A stretch of 9,345 bases of DNA from Paenibacillus sp. (GCA_029256665.1 JAQSXN010000102.1:1-9345); one strand, 5' to 3'; positions 1 through 6,690 are shown, counted from the stretch's first letter. Made by a program: numbers and translations. Notes: generated by a model not told the origin, from the letters alone.

Positions 1-340
1 GGAACGGCAGGCTCATGGCGTTACCCTGCACCAGCTCGATTTCTTCTTGCAAACCTAGCTTTCTAATTTTCTCAGCACCGACATCCAGCATATTCTGGCT
101 GAAATCAAGACCGATAATACCGCCTTGTGCGCCGGCGTTCGCCAGATCGATCGTCCAATCGCAGGTGCCGCAGCAGATATCGATCGCGGTTTGTCCTCTC
201 TGCACGTTCATCTTCTTCATTGTATACTTGCGCCATGCTTTATGTCGGCGGAAGCTGATGACATCGTTCATGAAATCGTATTTCGGAGCGATCGTCTCGA
301 ATAAGGAGTGAACGTGACTTTTGGAAGAATTCGTCTCCAC
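1..340 (-). CDS. menG: Demethylmenaquinone methyltransferase, N-terminal part (cut by window edge)
   Basis: MenG (UbiE/MenH family) uses S-adenosylmethionine to methylate demethylmenaquinone, the last step of menaquinone synthesis. About 113 residues are visible and the C-terminus lies beyond the left edge. Typical features of the family are seen: an N-terminal stretch [20 protein letters not shown], then the SAM-binding motif [10 protein letters not shown] near residues 52-61, then GLDFSQNML, the second Rossmann strand. The start is GTG at 340. Its ribosome binding site (AGGTGA) lies inside the last codons and stop of hepS, so translation of the two genes is probably coupled. No start or promoter of its own separates it from hepS. 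The order hepS-menG (then hepT) is the known Bacillus arrangement, joining side-chain and head-group steps of menaquinone synthesis. Confidence 0.95.
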   Translation of the reverse strand, partial: METNSSKSHVHSLFETIAPKYDFMNDVISFRRHKAWRKYTMKKMNVQRGQTAIDICCGTCDWTIDLANAGAQGGIIGLDFSQNMLDVGAEKIRKLGLQEEIELVQGNAMSLPF

Positions 341-344
341 GTAT

Positions 345-1214
345 TCACCTCATCTCGTTAAGTGCAGGCATATATCCGCCACGGTTGTTCGTTAATTGAT
401 TCGCGATCTGCGAGAGCTCATGCACCAGATTGGCCGACTCGAGCTTGCCCGCCGCAGCTCTGAAAGCTTGCAAGCCGCTCTTCAGCTTGTCTCCGAGATG
501 CGTGCGGATTTCGTATTTGTTCACGAGGTTGCGAATAAACTCCAGATCCGTTGCGCCTTCGGCGAGCATGTGGCGTTCTTCCTCGTTGCCCACCTGAAGC
601 ACATGCCAATACGCCCAGCTTCTCTCGAAGCGGCTCTCGTCCTCGCAACGATCCAGCTCGTCCAGGGCGACTTCGCAACGAGTGATGCCTCCCAGAAGAT
701 CCGGCCAAAGTCTGGACAAGGCGCCATGCAGCTTGTCGCCGAAATGGCTGAACAGCTCCGACTTTAATTGAATGGCGTAACCCAAGTAATCATCGGAGGT
801 AAGCTTCATAACGCGCATGCGCGTATATAAGTTTACTTTCATGCGGTTGACCTCGCATACCGCTTCGCTTAACCTCGTTATCATTTCCGTCTGTCCCGCG
901 TGCGCGAGCAATTGGTAGAACCTCGAGCTAAAATAATCGCCGGCAAGCACTTTGAGCTGCCGGGATCTCATTTCTTTCTCCGAACGCCTTCGGGTATCCG
1001 TGTCAATCAGGTCATGCGTATCCATCCCGACCTGCACGAGCGATACGACTGCCGTATACAGCTCGCTGTTCCCTTGGTTAAGGCCGCCATCGTTAAGAAC
1101 GGCATAAAGAAGCCGCAGCCTAGGCTCGGCAAGCGGCGGAAGCTCCGTATGCGCTTGTATCATATCGTGGTTGATGTAAGTTGAAACGATTGCGGGAATG
1201 CGGTATTTCGCCAT
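345..1214 (-). CDS. hepS: Heptaprenyl diphosphate synthase component 1
   Basis: HepS is the small, non-catalytic subunit of the two-component heptaprenyl diphosphate synthase. With the catalytic subunit HepT it builds the C35 side chain of menaquinone-7. The 289-residue protein is soluble and largely helical, with no prenyltransferase Asp-rich motif, as expected for component 1. It is somewhat longer than the roughly 250 residues I recall for the B. subtilis protein. The call rests on the overall family resemblance (conserved segments such as [12 protein letters not shown] and [17 protein letters not shown] [14 protein letters not shown], residues about 33-100) and on the neighbours: menG follows with only 4 bases between the stop codon and its GTG start. 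The start is ATG at 1214, with GGAGG 8 bases upstream. It appears to be the first gene of a hepS-menG-(hepT) operon driven by the promoter at 1268-1276. Confidence 0.9.
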   Translation of the reverse strand: MAKYRIPAIVSTYINHDMIQAHTELPPLAEPRLRLLYAVLNDGGLNQGNSELYTAVVSLVQVGMDTHDLIDTDTRRRSEKEMRSRQLKVLAGDYFSSRFYQLLAHAGQTEMITRLSEAVCEVNRMKVNLYTRMRVMKLTSDDYLGYAIQLKSELFSHFGDKLHGALSRLWPDLLGGITRCEVALDELDRCEDESRFERSWAYWHVLQVGNEEERHMLAEGATDLEFIRNLVNKYEIRTHLGDKLKSGLQAFRAAAGKLESANLVHELSQIANQLTNNRGGYMPALNEMR

Positions 1215-1267
1215 GGTCGAAGCCTCCGGACAAGTGTAGCAGAATTGCCGCTCGATAATCTCACGCT

Positions 1268-1276
1268 ATTATAGCA
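1268..1276 (-). promoter_or_regulatory. Extended -10 promoter for hepS operon
   Basis: On the minus strand the sequence TGCTATAAT (positions 1276 down to 1268) has a perfect -10 box with the TGN extension. It ends about 50 bases before the hepS ATG. No good -35 box sits 16-18 bases upstream, which is usual for extended -10 promoters. The location in the gap between the unknown membrane protein gene and hepS fits a separate start for the menaquinone operon. Confidence 0.65.
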
Positions 1277-1317
1277 CAACTTAATGCAAAGATCACATGA
1301 TGCCCCGCCAGTGTTCA

Positions 1318-1920
1318 TCAATTTGCAACATCCGCGTCGTCCGCTACAATTGCGGGAGCAGGCAACGCTTTGGTCGAAAATCCGGCAACCGAGCCGAATC
1401 GCGATTCCCACGCTCGGGTGAAGCTAAGGCGAAGTCTCTGTCTCCAGTCCTCGTCATGGACGGGATCCGCGGAGGCCAGGGACGGAAGGTCATCCGATAA
1501 CCACGCGTCGGAACGTCTTACGTCCAAGGCGGCGAGAAGCGTTCTTCCCTCGCTATCGCGCTCCGCAATTCGTATAAGCAGCCGGTCCACGTTATCCAGC
1601 TCCCTGAACGAAAGCCCGATCAGCTTCTCGACGTCCGAGAACAGAGCTAGCGGGCGGCTCTTGCCCGGCGAAACGACAAGCTCCAGCGACAATACGGTGC
1701 CGTTCCACTCCGCATGGCCCAGCTTCTCGCGCAGATCTAAGCGGGAGAGGACGTCTACGATGTTGACGTTCGTTAACCGGCTTGTCTGCGAGGGACGCAT
1801 GACAACCATATCTCGCTTGCCCCGCGCTCCGTCGTCCGCGAGTCCGGGCAGCCAGGTCATGGCCGCCGTAATGGCGAGCGTCGCCAGACCGGCGGCCAGC
1901 CATGAATAATTCCTATGCAT
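1318..1920 (-). CDS. Unrecognised membrane-anchored or secreted protein
   Basis: I do not recognise this family. The start is taken as ATG at 1920 because the purine-rich AAGGTGG ends 6 bases before it; an in-frame ATG at 1926 is only two codons upstream and sits against that site. The 200-residue product has a short basic N-terminus (MHRNYSW) and a hydrophobic segment at about residues 6-25, ending in WLPGLADD. This would be a signal-anchor or signal peptide, so the rest should lie outside the membrane. No lipobox Cys is seen. The remaining domain has alternating hydrophobic stretches (SLELVVSPG, LALFSDVEKLIGLSF, RLLIRIAERD), suggesting an alpha/beta fold, then a charged C-terminal helix (DEDWRQRLRLSFTRAWESRFG). 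It lies between mtrB, from which a terminator separates it, and hepS, which has its own promoter. Its own promoter was not identified. Codon use looks like that of its neighbours. Confidence 0.7.
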   Translation of the reverse strand: MHRNYSWLAAGLATLAITAAMTWLPGLADDGARGKRDMVVMRPSQTSRLTNVNIVDVLSRLDLREKLGHAEWNGTVLSLELVVSPGKSRPLALFSDVEKLIGLSFRELDNVDRLLIRIAERDSEGRTLLAALDVRRSDAWLSDDLPSLASADPVHDEDWRQRLRLSFTRAWESRFGSVAGFSTKALPAPAIVADDADVAN

Positions 1921-2100
1921 CCGCATCCACCTTCCGATTATGACGGTCGTTATCTTCCAGTCTGTTCATTCCGGGAAGACGACATACCGTCCAAGCTCTC
2001 ATTTCCATTGTACGAACGGAAGGTCCGTAATATTCGGCCGGCTGCCGGAAGAAGGCGCGGATGAATGCCATTACATGCAATCGCCGCGAAGAATCGGGAC

Positions 2101-2137
2101 AAAAAAAAGGCTCGCGGCGCTGATGCGCGACGCGACC
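2101..2137 (-). terminator. Intrinsic terminator after mtrB
   Basis: On the minus strand a GC-rich hairpin is followed by eight U residues (2108-2101). The outer stem pairs 2131-2137 with 2109-2116, with one bulged base. The inner stem GCGC/GCGC (2125-2128 with 2117-2120) has a 4-base TGAT loop, and a 2-base bulge (2129-2130) separates the two. It starts about 45 bases after the mtrB stop. The rest of the 261-base gap between mtrB and the next gene holds a small palindrome (ACGGACCTTCCGT) but no promoter I would defend. Confidence 0.85.
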
Positions 2138-2181
2138 CTTATTGTACGCGGCCGAAACGGCTATAGTCTCGGCCATGCCGA

Positions 2182-2406
2182 CTACGAATCGGTGTCGACC
2201 GTGCCGTATTTGGTCATGACGGTTGCTTTTCCCCGGATCTTGATCGCCGAGGTATGGTCGGTAAATTGACAGATCAACACTTCATTCCGATCCAGCTTCT
2301 CCGTATGGTGGAACTTCGTATCCTGACCGCGCGTCAATCCGATAACCTGAACGCCCTGATCCTTTGCCTTGACGACTATGTATTCCCCTACCGTCGGTTG
2401 CTCCAT
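2182..2406 (-). CDS. mtrB: trp RNA-binding attenuation protein (TRAP)
   Basis: TRAP forms a ring of 11 identical subunits. When loaded with tryptophan it binds a series of GAG/UAG triplets in target leaders and so represses trp genes by attenuation and translation block. The 74-residue length is near the usual size. The tryptophan-pocket segment [12 protein letters not shown] (residues 23-34, with T25 and T30) is intact, as are the RNA-contacting residues K37, K56 and R58 known from B. subtilis TRAP (in EKLDRNE and SAIKIRG). The start is ATG at 2406 with GGAGG 8 bases upstream. In B. subtilis mtrB is the second gene of an operon with folE (mtrA); here folE is absent and hbs lies directly upstream. 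No clear promoter is visible in the 104 bases between the hbs terminator and mtrB, so some expression may come from readthrough. No anti-TRAP gene is visible. Confidence 0.97.
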   Translation of the reverse strand: MEQPTVGEYIVVKAKDQGVQVIGLTRGQDTKFHHTEKLDRNEVLICQFTDHTSAIKIRGKATVMTKYGTVDTDS

Positions 2407-2510
2407 GGTGATCTCCTCCGCCTATGTCATGACTTCTTGAGCGCAACTAGGCAATACTGCTAAAAACCGAACTTGTTTGAACTCCTGTATATTAGTCCTC
2501 TACTTTCAAT

Positions 2511-2542
2511 AAAAAAACGCTCAAACGTTCCGTTCGAGCGTT
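2511..2542 (-). terminator. Intrinsic terminator of hbs
   Basis: On the minus strand a 12-base-pair stem (2542-2531 with 2527-2516, one G-U pair) closes a 3-base loop and runs into seven U residues (2517-2511). It starts 16 bases after the hbs stop. This is a textbook rho-independent terminator. Confidence 0.93.
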
Positions 2543-2558
2543 CTGAATTGCGTATGTG

Positions 2559-2834
2559 TTAGTTGGATACGAGGTCCTTAAGCGATTTGCCTGGTTTGAA
2601 TGCCGGCATCTTGCTTGCGGCGATATCGATCTCTTCTCCGGTTTGCGGGTTGCGGCCTTTGCGGGCTTGGCGTTCGCGAACCTCGAAGTTGCCGAAGCCG
2701 ACGAGTTGAACCTTGTCTCCGCCTTGAAGCGCGTCGGAAATCGCTTCGAATACGGCGTCAACCGCTTTCGTCGCATCTTTCTTGGACAGGTCGGACAGTT
2801 CAGCTACTTTAGCGATCAAATCTGTTTTATTCAT
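2559..2834 (-). CDS. hbs: DNA-binding protein HU
   Basis: HU is a small dimeric nucleoid protein that bends and compacts DNA with little sequence preference. The 91-residue product is full length. It has the N-terminal helical dimer region ([20 protein letters not shown]), the conserved turn [19 protein letters not shown] at about residues 44-62, which includes the start of the DNA-binding beta arm, and the C-terminal [11 protein letters not shown]. The start is ATG at 2834 with a very strong ribosome binding site (AAGGAGGTGA) close upstream, fitting an abundant protein. It is a single-gene unit with its own promoter and terminator. Its place just downstream of spoIVA is the same as in B. subtilis. 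Confidence 0.98.
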   Translation of the reverse strand: MNKTDLIAKVAELSDLSKKDATKAVDAVFEAISDALQGGDKVQLVGFGNFEVRERQARKGRNPQTGEEIDIAASKMPAFKPGKSLKDLVSN

Positions 2835-2921
2835 CTCTTCACCTCCTTAGGTATTTAAAAACCTCTTATCCCTCTTATTCACCGAAAACTTCAAATATAT
2901 ACCTTTTGACCGAACAAACCT

Positions 2922-2950
2922 ATAGTAATACAGCAGAAACACAATTTCAA
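2922..2950 (-). promoter_or_regulatory. hbs: Sigma-A promoter of hbs
   Basis: On the minus strand TTGAAA (2950-2945) and TACTAT (2927-2922) are separated by exactly 17 bases, close to the housekeeping consensus. Transcription should start near 2915, giving a leader of about 80 bases. The leader contains a tandem 9-base repeat (2862-2879) and a near-palindrome (2849-2864) that abuts the ribosome binding site. Confidence 0.85.
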
Positions 2951-3033
2951 GTAGGAAAGGCCATTTGCCCCTTAATCTGCGAGAATTCTCATCTTCCTCA
3001 TCAATTTTATGCCCTTTGGCGAGCTTCGCGCGC

Positions 3034-3074
3034 AAAAAAAAGCTCCCCTCGAACCTTTCGGCGCGAGGAGGAGC
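3034..3074 (-). terminator. Intrinsic terminator of spoIVA
   Basis: On the minus strand the arm at 3074-3064 pairs with 3051-3042 (10 pairs, mostly GC, one bulged U) around a 12-base loop, followed by eight U residues (3041-3034). It lies about 25 bases after the spoIVA stop and upstream of the hbs promoter, so the two genes are separate units. Confidence 0.92.
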
Positions 3075-3097
3075 CTTCGTCGGAAATCTATGTTGCT

Positions 3098-4576
3098 TTA
3101 AAGAATGATAGCGATCAAACCGCCGGAGCCTTCGTTGATAATGCGGCCGAGCGTCTCCTGCAGCTTGTAGCGGGCATTGTCCGGCATAAGGGCGATCTTG
3201 CCCTGAATGCCTTCCCTGACGATGGAGTGCAGCGAACGGCCGAAAATGTCGGATTCCCAAATTTTGATGGGATCGTTCTCGAAGTCCTGCATCAGGTACC
3301 GGACAAGCTCTTCGCTTTGCTTCTCGGTGCCGATGATCGGCGCGAACTCGGATTCGACGTCGACCCGGATCATGTGGATGGAAGGAGCCGTCGCTTTGAG
3401 ACGAACGCCGAATCTGGATCCTTGGCGGATCAGCTCCGGCTCGTCGAGCGCCATCTCCGCAAGCGATGGGGCGGCAATGCCGTAGCCCGTCGTCTTGACC
3501 ATTTCGAGCGCCTCGGCAAAGCGGTCATATTCCCGCTTCGCGTGGGAGAAATCCTGCATAAGCTGCAGCAGATGATCCTTGCCTCGAATCTCGACGCCGA
3601 CCACCTCCATAAGGATGCGGTCATACAGCTCGTCGGGCGCGTAGAGATCGATCTCGGCAACGCCTTGGCCCATGTTCATGCCGCTTAATCCCGCGCGGGC
3701 GATAAAGTCGTAGTCCATGAACTGGGCGACGACGCGCTCCACGTCTCTGAGACGGCGAATATCCTTCACCGTGTCGCGAACGGAATTTTCGTAGTTGCTG
3801 CGGAGCCAATGGTTGTCGTTAAGTACCATTACCCAGCTTGGGAGATTGACGTTTACTTCGTGCACGGGGAACTCGTAGAGCACCTCGCGCAGGACGGCCA
3901 TGCCCTCTTCTTCGCCCATCGTCGCGACGCTGAGCGCCATGACGGGAATATCGTATTTGGCTTGCAGCTCGCTTCGCAGTTGCTGCGTCTCCTCCGACTT
4001 CGGACGCGTGGAGTTGATGATCAGCACGAACGGCTTGCCGACTTCTTTAAGCTCCTCGATGACGCGTTCTTCGGCGACCACATAGGAGTTTCTCGGAATT
4101 TCGGCGATGGAGCCGTCCGTCGTGACGACGACGCCTAGCGTGGAGTGCTCTTGTATGACTTTGCGCGTGCCGATCTCGGCAGCTTCCTGGAACGGGATCG
4201 GCTCTTCGAACCATGGCGTCGTAATCATGCGAGGTCCGTTCTCGTCCTCGTAGCCTTTGGCGCCTTCTACCGCGTATCCGACGCAATCGACGAGCCTGAC
4301 GTTCACGTCGAGCCCTTCGGCGACTTTGAGCTGCACGGCCTGGTTAGGCACGAACTTGGGCTCCGTCGTCATGATCGTTTTCCCTGCGGCGCTTTGCGGC
4401 AGTTCGTCCACGGCTCTAATCCGATCCGATTCGTTCACGATGTTTGGGAGCACTACAGTCTCCATGAACCTCTTGATGAAGGTTGATTTGCCAGTTCGGA
4501 CCGCTCCTACTACACCGAGGTAAATATCCCCGCCGGTACGTTCGGCTATGTCCTTGAAAATGTCTACTTTCTCCAC
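3098..4576 (-). CDS. spoIVA: Stage IV sporulation protein A, coat-basement ATPase
   Basis: SpoIVA hydrolyses ATP to polymerise irreversibly on the outer surface of the forespore. With the small peptide SpoVM as its membrane anchor, it forms the platform for coat assembly and is also needed for the cortex. The product is 492 residues, the length I recall for B. subtilis, and matches it closely throughout. Walker A is GAVRTGKST with K30. The threonines T70/T71 of the sensor region (KTIMTTEPKF) and D97 of the Walker B-like LVDCVGY are present, and the C-terminus GSGGLIAIIL is intact. The reading frame extends upstream to 4657, but the start is GTG at 4576: the family's first residues (MEKVDIFKDIAERTGGD) begin there, and GGAGGGG lies 7 bases before it. 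It is a single-gene unit, probably made in the mother cell under sigma-E. Confidence 0.98.
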   Translation of the reverse strand: MEKVDIFKDIAERTGGDIYLGVVGAVRTGKSTFIKRFMETVVLPNIVNESDRIRAVDELPQSAAGKTIMTTEPKFVPNQAVQLKVAEGLDVNVRLVDCVGYAVEGAKGYEDENGPRMITTPWFEEPIPFQEAAEIGTRKVIQEHSTLGVVVTTDGSIAEIPRNSYVVAEERVIEELKEVGKPFVLIINSTRPKSEETQQLRSELQAKYDIPVMALSVATMGEEEGMAVLREVLYEFPVHEVNVNLPSWVMVLNDNHWLRSNYENSVRDTVKDIRRLRDVERVVAQFMDYDFIARAGLSGMNMGQGVAEIDLYAPDELYDRILMEVVGVEIRGKDHLLQLMQDFSHAKREYDRFAEALEMVKTTGYGIAAPSLAEMALDEPELIRQGSRFGVRLKATAPSIHMIRVDVESEFAPIIGTEKQSEELVRYLMQDFENDPIKIWESDIFGRSLHSIVREGIQGKIALMPDNARYKLQETLGRIINEGSGGLIAIIL

Positions 4577-4674
4577 TGAATATCCCCTCCCAATTGAATT
4601 TCCGGTTCGCCGCCATCCACCGGACAAAAGGGCAGGCCAGCGACGCAACTCGTACATGCTTTCGGACTATTAAC

Positions 4675-4702
4675 ATCTTATGTTGGGACTGTCCAATTAT
4701 GC
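4675..4702 (-). promoter_or_regulatory. spoIVA: Sigma-E-like promoter, proximal, for spoIVA
   Basis: On the minus strand GCATAAT (4702-4696) fits the sigma-E -35 pattern KMATAWW fully. CATAAGAT (4682-4675) is a fair match to the -10 pattern CATACANT, after a 13-base spacer. It lies about 100 bases before the GTG start. The call is a visual match supported by spoIVA being a known sigma-E gene. Confidence 0.55.
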
Positions 4703-4765
4703 CGTTTCTTTCTACGAAATCTTTTTTCCCTCCGGCCTATACGTGATCTTCCCTTCCAAGATTGA

Positions 4766-4794
4766 AATATATGAACCCTGGCAAAGAACTATGA
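4766..4794 (-). promoter_or_regulatory. spoIVA: Sigma-E-like promoter, distal, for spoIVA
   Basis: On the minus strand TCATAGT (4794-4788) and CATATATT (4773-4766) are separated by 14 bases, a good fit to mother-cell sigma-E promoters. It starts about 20 bases downstream of the terminator of the upstream operon, as expected for a new unit, and would give a leader of about 180 bases. Confidence 0.6.
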
Positions 4795-4814
4795 CGGAGA
4801 GAGCGCCAACGGGC

Positions 4815-4851
4815 AAAAAAAATCCCTCGCGGGATTAGGTCCGCAAGGGAT
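4815..4851 (-). terminator. Intrinsic terminator after the yphF-like gene
   Basis: On the minus strand an 11-base-pair stem (4851-4841 with 4832-4822, one G-U pair) with an 8-base loop is followed by about eight U residues (down to 4815). It ends the ferredoxin-lipoprotein operon, about 50 bases after the last stop codon. Confidence 0.93.
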
Positions 4852-4898
4852 AGTTGTTGCAATGGCGCGTATTTCCGGAAATCGCTGCCCTTATGTAA

Positions 4899-5660
4899 TC
4901 AAGGTTGAACGGCAACGGGCTCTCCGTCGACCAGCTTATACGCCGGAGCTTTGACGGGAACATAGTCCGAAGCATCGACGAGCAGCGTTCTTAAATCTAT
5001 GTTTTCCTCATAGGTTTTCCCCTTGTCCCGTTCGAGCAGCTGCATGATATCGATGCCGTAATCCGTGAACACGGTGCCGTCCTCGTCCAGAATCGCTCGC
5101 TGCGGGCTGCCGGAAAAAACGCTGACGATTGTCGGCTCCTTGCGTTTCATCGACTTATAATCGATCTCGTAAAACCCGGGGTATACGGCGGAGGCTTTGG
5201 GAACCGCGGTATACTCTTGCATGTAGGCGTTCACCCAACTCTGAATATCGTTGATCCGCTGTGCCGTAACGATATCCATCAGCTTCACGCGCGGGTCGCT
5301 GTCTTCATCGAGAATCAGGAAATAATAGTTGCCTCCGCCCTCGAACGAGGCCGCCGGCATGGCGCTTATGTAGCCCTTGGACATCAGCTTGTCGAAATCG
5401 ACCAGAAATTTTTCATAGACCGGTACCGATTGCGAGCTGTTTTTGATCGGCAGCAGCTGCAGCTCGTCGTAATATTGATCGATCGCGCCCTGCACGTTGC
5501 GTATGGCTTCCTTCGGGGCCGCGTTCTGCTTCATTCGATCCTTGGGATACATGCATCCGCTAAGCGGCATGACGGCAAGCGCCAAGGTCAAGGCGACCAG
5601 CGCTCCCCGCAGCCATCGATTGCCGCTCATGGGCCGAGCGGCGTGGTTTAACGTAGACAT
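4899..5660 (-). CDS. yphF: YphF-like lipoprotein
   Basis: This is a predicted membrane lipoprotein of unknown function. The product has 253 residues from ATG at 5660, chosen because GGAGGAG lies about 10 bases upstream; a start at 5687 would overlap the preceding gene and lacks a site. The N-terminus has basic residues, a hydrophobic run (ALVALTLALAVMP) and a lipobox LSGC with the lipid-bearing Cys at residue 36, so the protein should be anchored outside the membrane. The next residues, CMYPKDRMKQN, and the segment AIDQYYDELQLLPIKN resemble the YphF proteins encoded beside spoIVA in Bacillus; this rests on memory and gene order. The rest looks like a single globular domain with no catalytic motif I recognise. 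The gene starts 20 bases after the ferredoxin stop and is last in its operon. A role in the spore envelope is suggested only by its neighbours. Confidence 0.85.
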   Translation of the reverse strand: MSTLNHAARPMSGNRWLRGALVALTLALAVMPLSGCMYPKDRMKQNAAPKEAIRNVQGAIDQYYDELQLLPIKNSSQSVPVYEKFLVDFDKLMSKGYISAMPAASFEGGGNYYFLILDEDSDPRVKLMDIVTAQRINDIQSWVNAYMQEYTAVPKASAVYPGFYEIDYKSMKRKEPTIVSVFSGSPQRAILDEDGTVFTDYGIDIMQLLERDKGKTYEENIDLRTLLVDASDYVPVKAPAYKLVDGEPVAVQP

Positions 5661-5680
5661 AAATTGTTTTCTCCTCCTTG

Positions 5681-6025
5681 CTACCACAGTTCGTCGTCCT
5701 GCTGCTGACGGGCCAGCTGTCTTGCGATGGCCGCCTTAAGCGGATCGGGCGGCAGCTCGACCTCGACTCGCCCCGTCACCCTCGTTTGGCAGGACAGGCG
5801 AATCCCCTTCTCGTCCAGTCCGGCGAGCTTGCGCCTTTCGGCGTCGCCGATGGGAGCGAGCTCGCTGCCGGGACGAACCGTGACTTTGCACATAAAGCAG
5901 GCGGCCTTGCCGCCGCATCGCGTTGCTATCGTGACGCCGGCGCGTCTGGAAGCGTCCAGCACGCTCGTTCCGCGCCTTACGCGAACGGATTTGCCGCTTG
6001 GCCAGAAGACGACTTCAGCGTCCAT
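5681..6025 (-). CDS. [2Fe-2S] ferredoxin (CX5CX2C type)
   Basis: The 114-residue product is a small [2Fe-2S] electron-transfer protein. An N-terminal beta hairpin (AEVVFWPSGKSVRVRRG) leads to the cluster loop RCGGKAACFMC, with Cys at 37, 43 and 46, and the fourth Cys at 79 in LSCQTRV. The spacing CX5CX2C is that of adrenodoxin or Isc-type ferredoxins, whereas the ferredoxin at 6778-7074 has plant-type CX4CX2C. A basic, Gln-rich C-terminal tail (AIARQLARQQQDDELW) follows the fold. The start ATG at 6025 is needed to keep the first beta strand, so the 49-base overlap with the nucleotidyltransferase upstream seems real; the ribosome binding site (GGGTGA, about 6 bases away) is modest. The redox partner is unknown. 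Position in the operon suggests use around sporulation, which is inference. Confidence 0.9.
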   Translation of the reverse strand: MDAEVVFWPSGKSVRVRRGTSVLDASRRAGVTIATRCGGKAACFMCKVTVRPGSELAPIGDAERRKLAGLDEKGIRLSCQTRVTGRVEVELPPDPLKAAIARQLARQQQDDELW

Positions 6026-6621
6026 GTTTGCTCACCCGCTTCCGATCGGCTTAACCATCGCCGGACCTCTCGGGTCGCGTTCGGGGTAAGCTCGTTTCTG
6101 AGTTCGATGACCTGCAACGCTTTCTCGTGCTCGGAAGACTGCCGCGAGAACGTTTCAACGATCGTCCGCACGCGATCGGGGCGATCCCGCAGCGCGTTAA
6201 ACCACAGCTCGTGAGCGAGCGGCACGACAACGACGGCGCCAAGCCGCCCTTCAATCCCTATGGGCAGTCCTAGCGGCCGCAGCACCTCGCATACTTCCGT
6301 GCGGTACACGCAGTCATGGGCGGATACCCGAAACCCGGCCACCAGCTCCAGCCGTACTCCTTCTATCTCGTAATGGCTAAGCCAAGAACGATAGATGGCC
6401 GTCTCGCTATACGCCGGTTCGTCGATCGCGTGCGGCCGCAAAGCTTCGTGCAGCATCGGCATATCGCCATGATCGCAATACAAATCCAGATCGCGCGGCT
6501 GCGCGGACAGGGACACTCCCCGCAGCAACAGTCCCGCGCTTCCCCCGACAACCCAGTTGTCGCTTCCCGCAAGCTTGATGACGGCAGCCAGCGTCTTGTT
6601 GATTCTTGCTCTGTCAGTCAT
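5977..6621 (-). CDS. Nucleotidyltransferase-fold protein
   Basis: The 214-residue product has the signature of the polymerase-beta-like nucleotidyltransferase fold: VVGGSAGLLLRG (GGS at residues 26-28), then RDLDLY with D44 and D46 as the metal-binding pair, then RLELVAG with E92 as the likely third acidic residue. All three catalytic positions are present, so it could be active, moving a nucleotide to an unknown protein, RNA or small molecule. The C-terminal half is helical, as in AbiEii- or MNT-like proteins, but no antitoxin partner is encoded next to it. ATG at 6621 is chosen (AAAGGA about 10 bases upstream); an in-frame GTG at 6630 touches that site. The gene follows a repeat-bearing gap and its 3' end overlaps the next ferredoxin gene by 49 bases. 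I cannot name its substrate. Confidence 0.8.
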   Translation of the reverse strand: MTDRARINKTLAAVIKLAGSDNWVVGGSAGLLLRGVSLSAQPRDLDLYCDHGDMPMLHEALRPHAIDEPAYSETAIYRSWLSHYEIEGVRLELVAGFRVSAHDCVYRTEVCEVLRPLGLPIGIEGRLGAVVVVPLAHELWFNALRDRPDRVRTIVETFSRQSSEHEKALQVIELRNELTPNATREVRRWLSRSEAGEQTWTLKSSSGQAANPFA

Positions 6622-6647
6622 TGCCGGCACATCCTTTTAAAGGTAGT

Positions 6648-6675
6648 TCAAAAAGTCCGCTTCCCATTACGAAGT
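6648..6675. repeat. Intergenic direct repeat, copy 1
   Basis: This copy shares the core TCAAAAAGTCCGCTTCCC and the trailing ACGAAGT with copy 2 at 6745-6773, apart from one A in the run and three or four changes in the middle. It sits directly upstream of the nucleotidyltransferase ribosome binding site. A degenerate third piece (TTCAAGAAGTGGATTC, about 6678-6693) lies between the copies. Confidence 0.8.
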
Positions 6676-6690
6676 ATTTCAAGAAGTGGA

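Noticed and set aside
15..311. 98-codon open frame on the plus strand at the left end
   Set aside because: It is the antisense shadow of menG, whose minus-strand product matches a known family.
1913..2176. 87-codon open frame on the minus strand in the gap after mtrB
   Set aside because: No ribosome binding site, it runs through the mtrB terminator hairpin, overlaps the next gene's start, and its composition does not look like a protein.
2407..2510. Promoter for mtrB (TTGAAA or TTGCCT as -35 candidates)
   Set aside because: No acceptable -10 box lies 16-18 bases from either candidate.
2862..2879. Possible TRAP-binding GAG/UAG triplets in the hbs leader
   Set aside because: Only two or three triplets with irregular spacing; TRAP sites need many triplets spaced 2-3 bases apart.
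2847..3260. 137-codon minus-strand frame between spoIVA and hbs
   Set aside because: It overlaps spoIVA in another frame and includes the terminator and hbs promoter; the sequence is better explained by those elements.
2906..3688. 260-codon open frame on the plus strand across the hbs promoter and spoIVA end
   Set aside because: Antisense to the highly conserved spoIVA and crossing its terminator; no ribosome binding site and no family resemblance.
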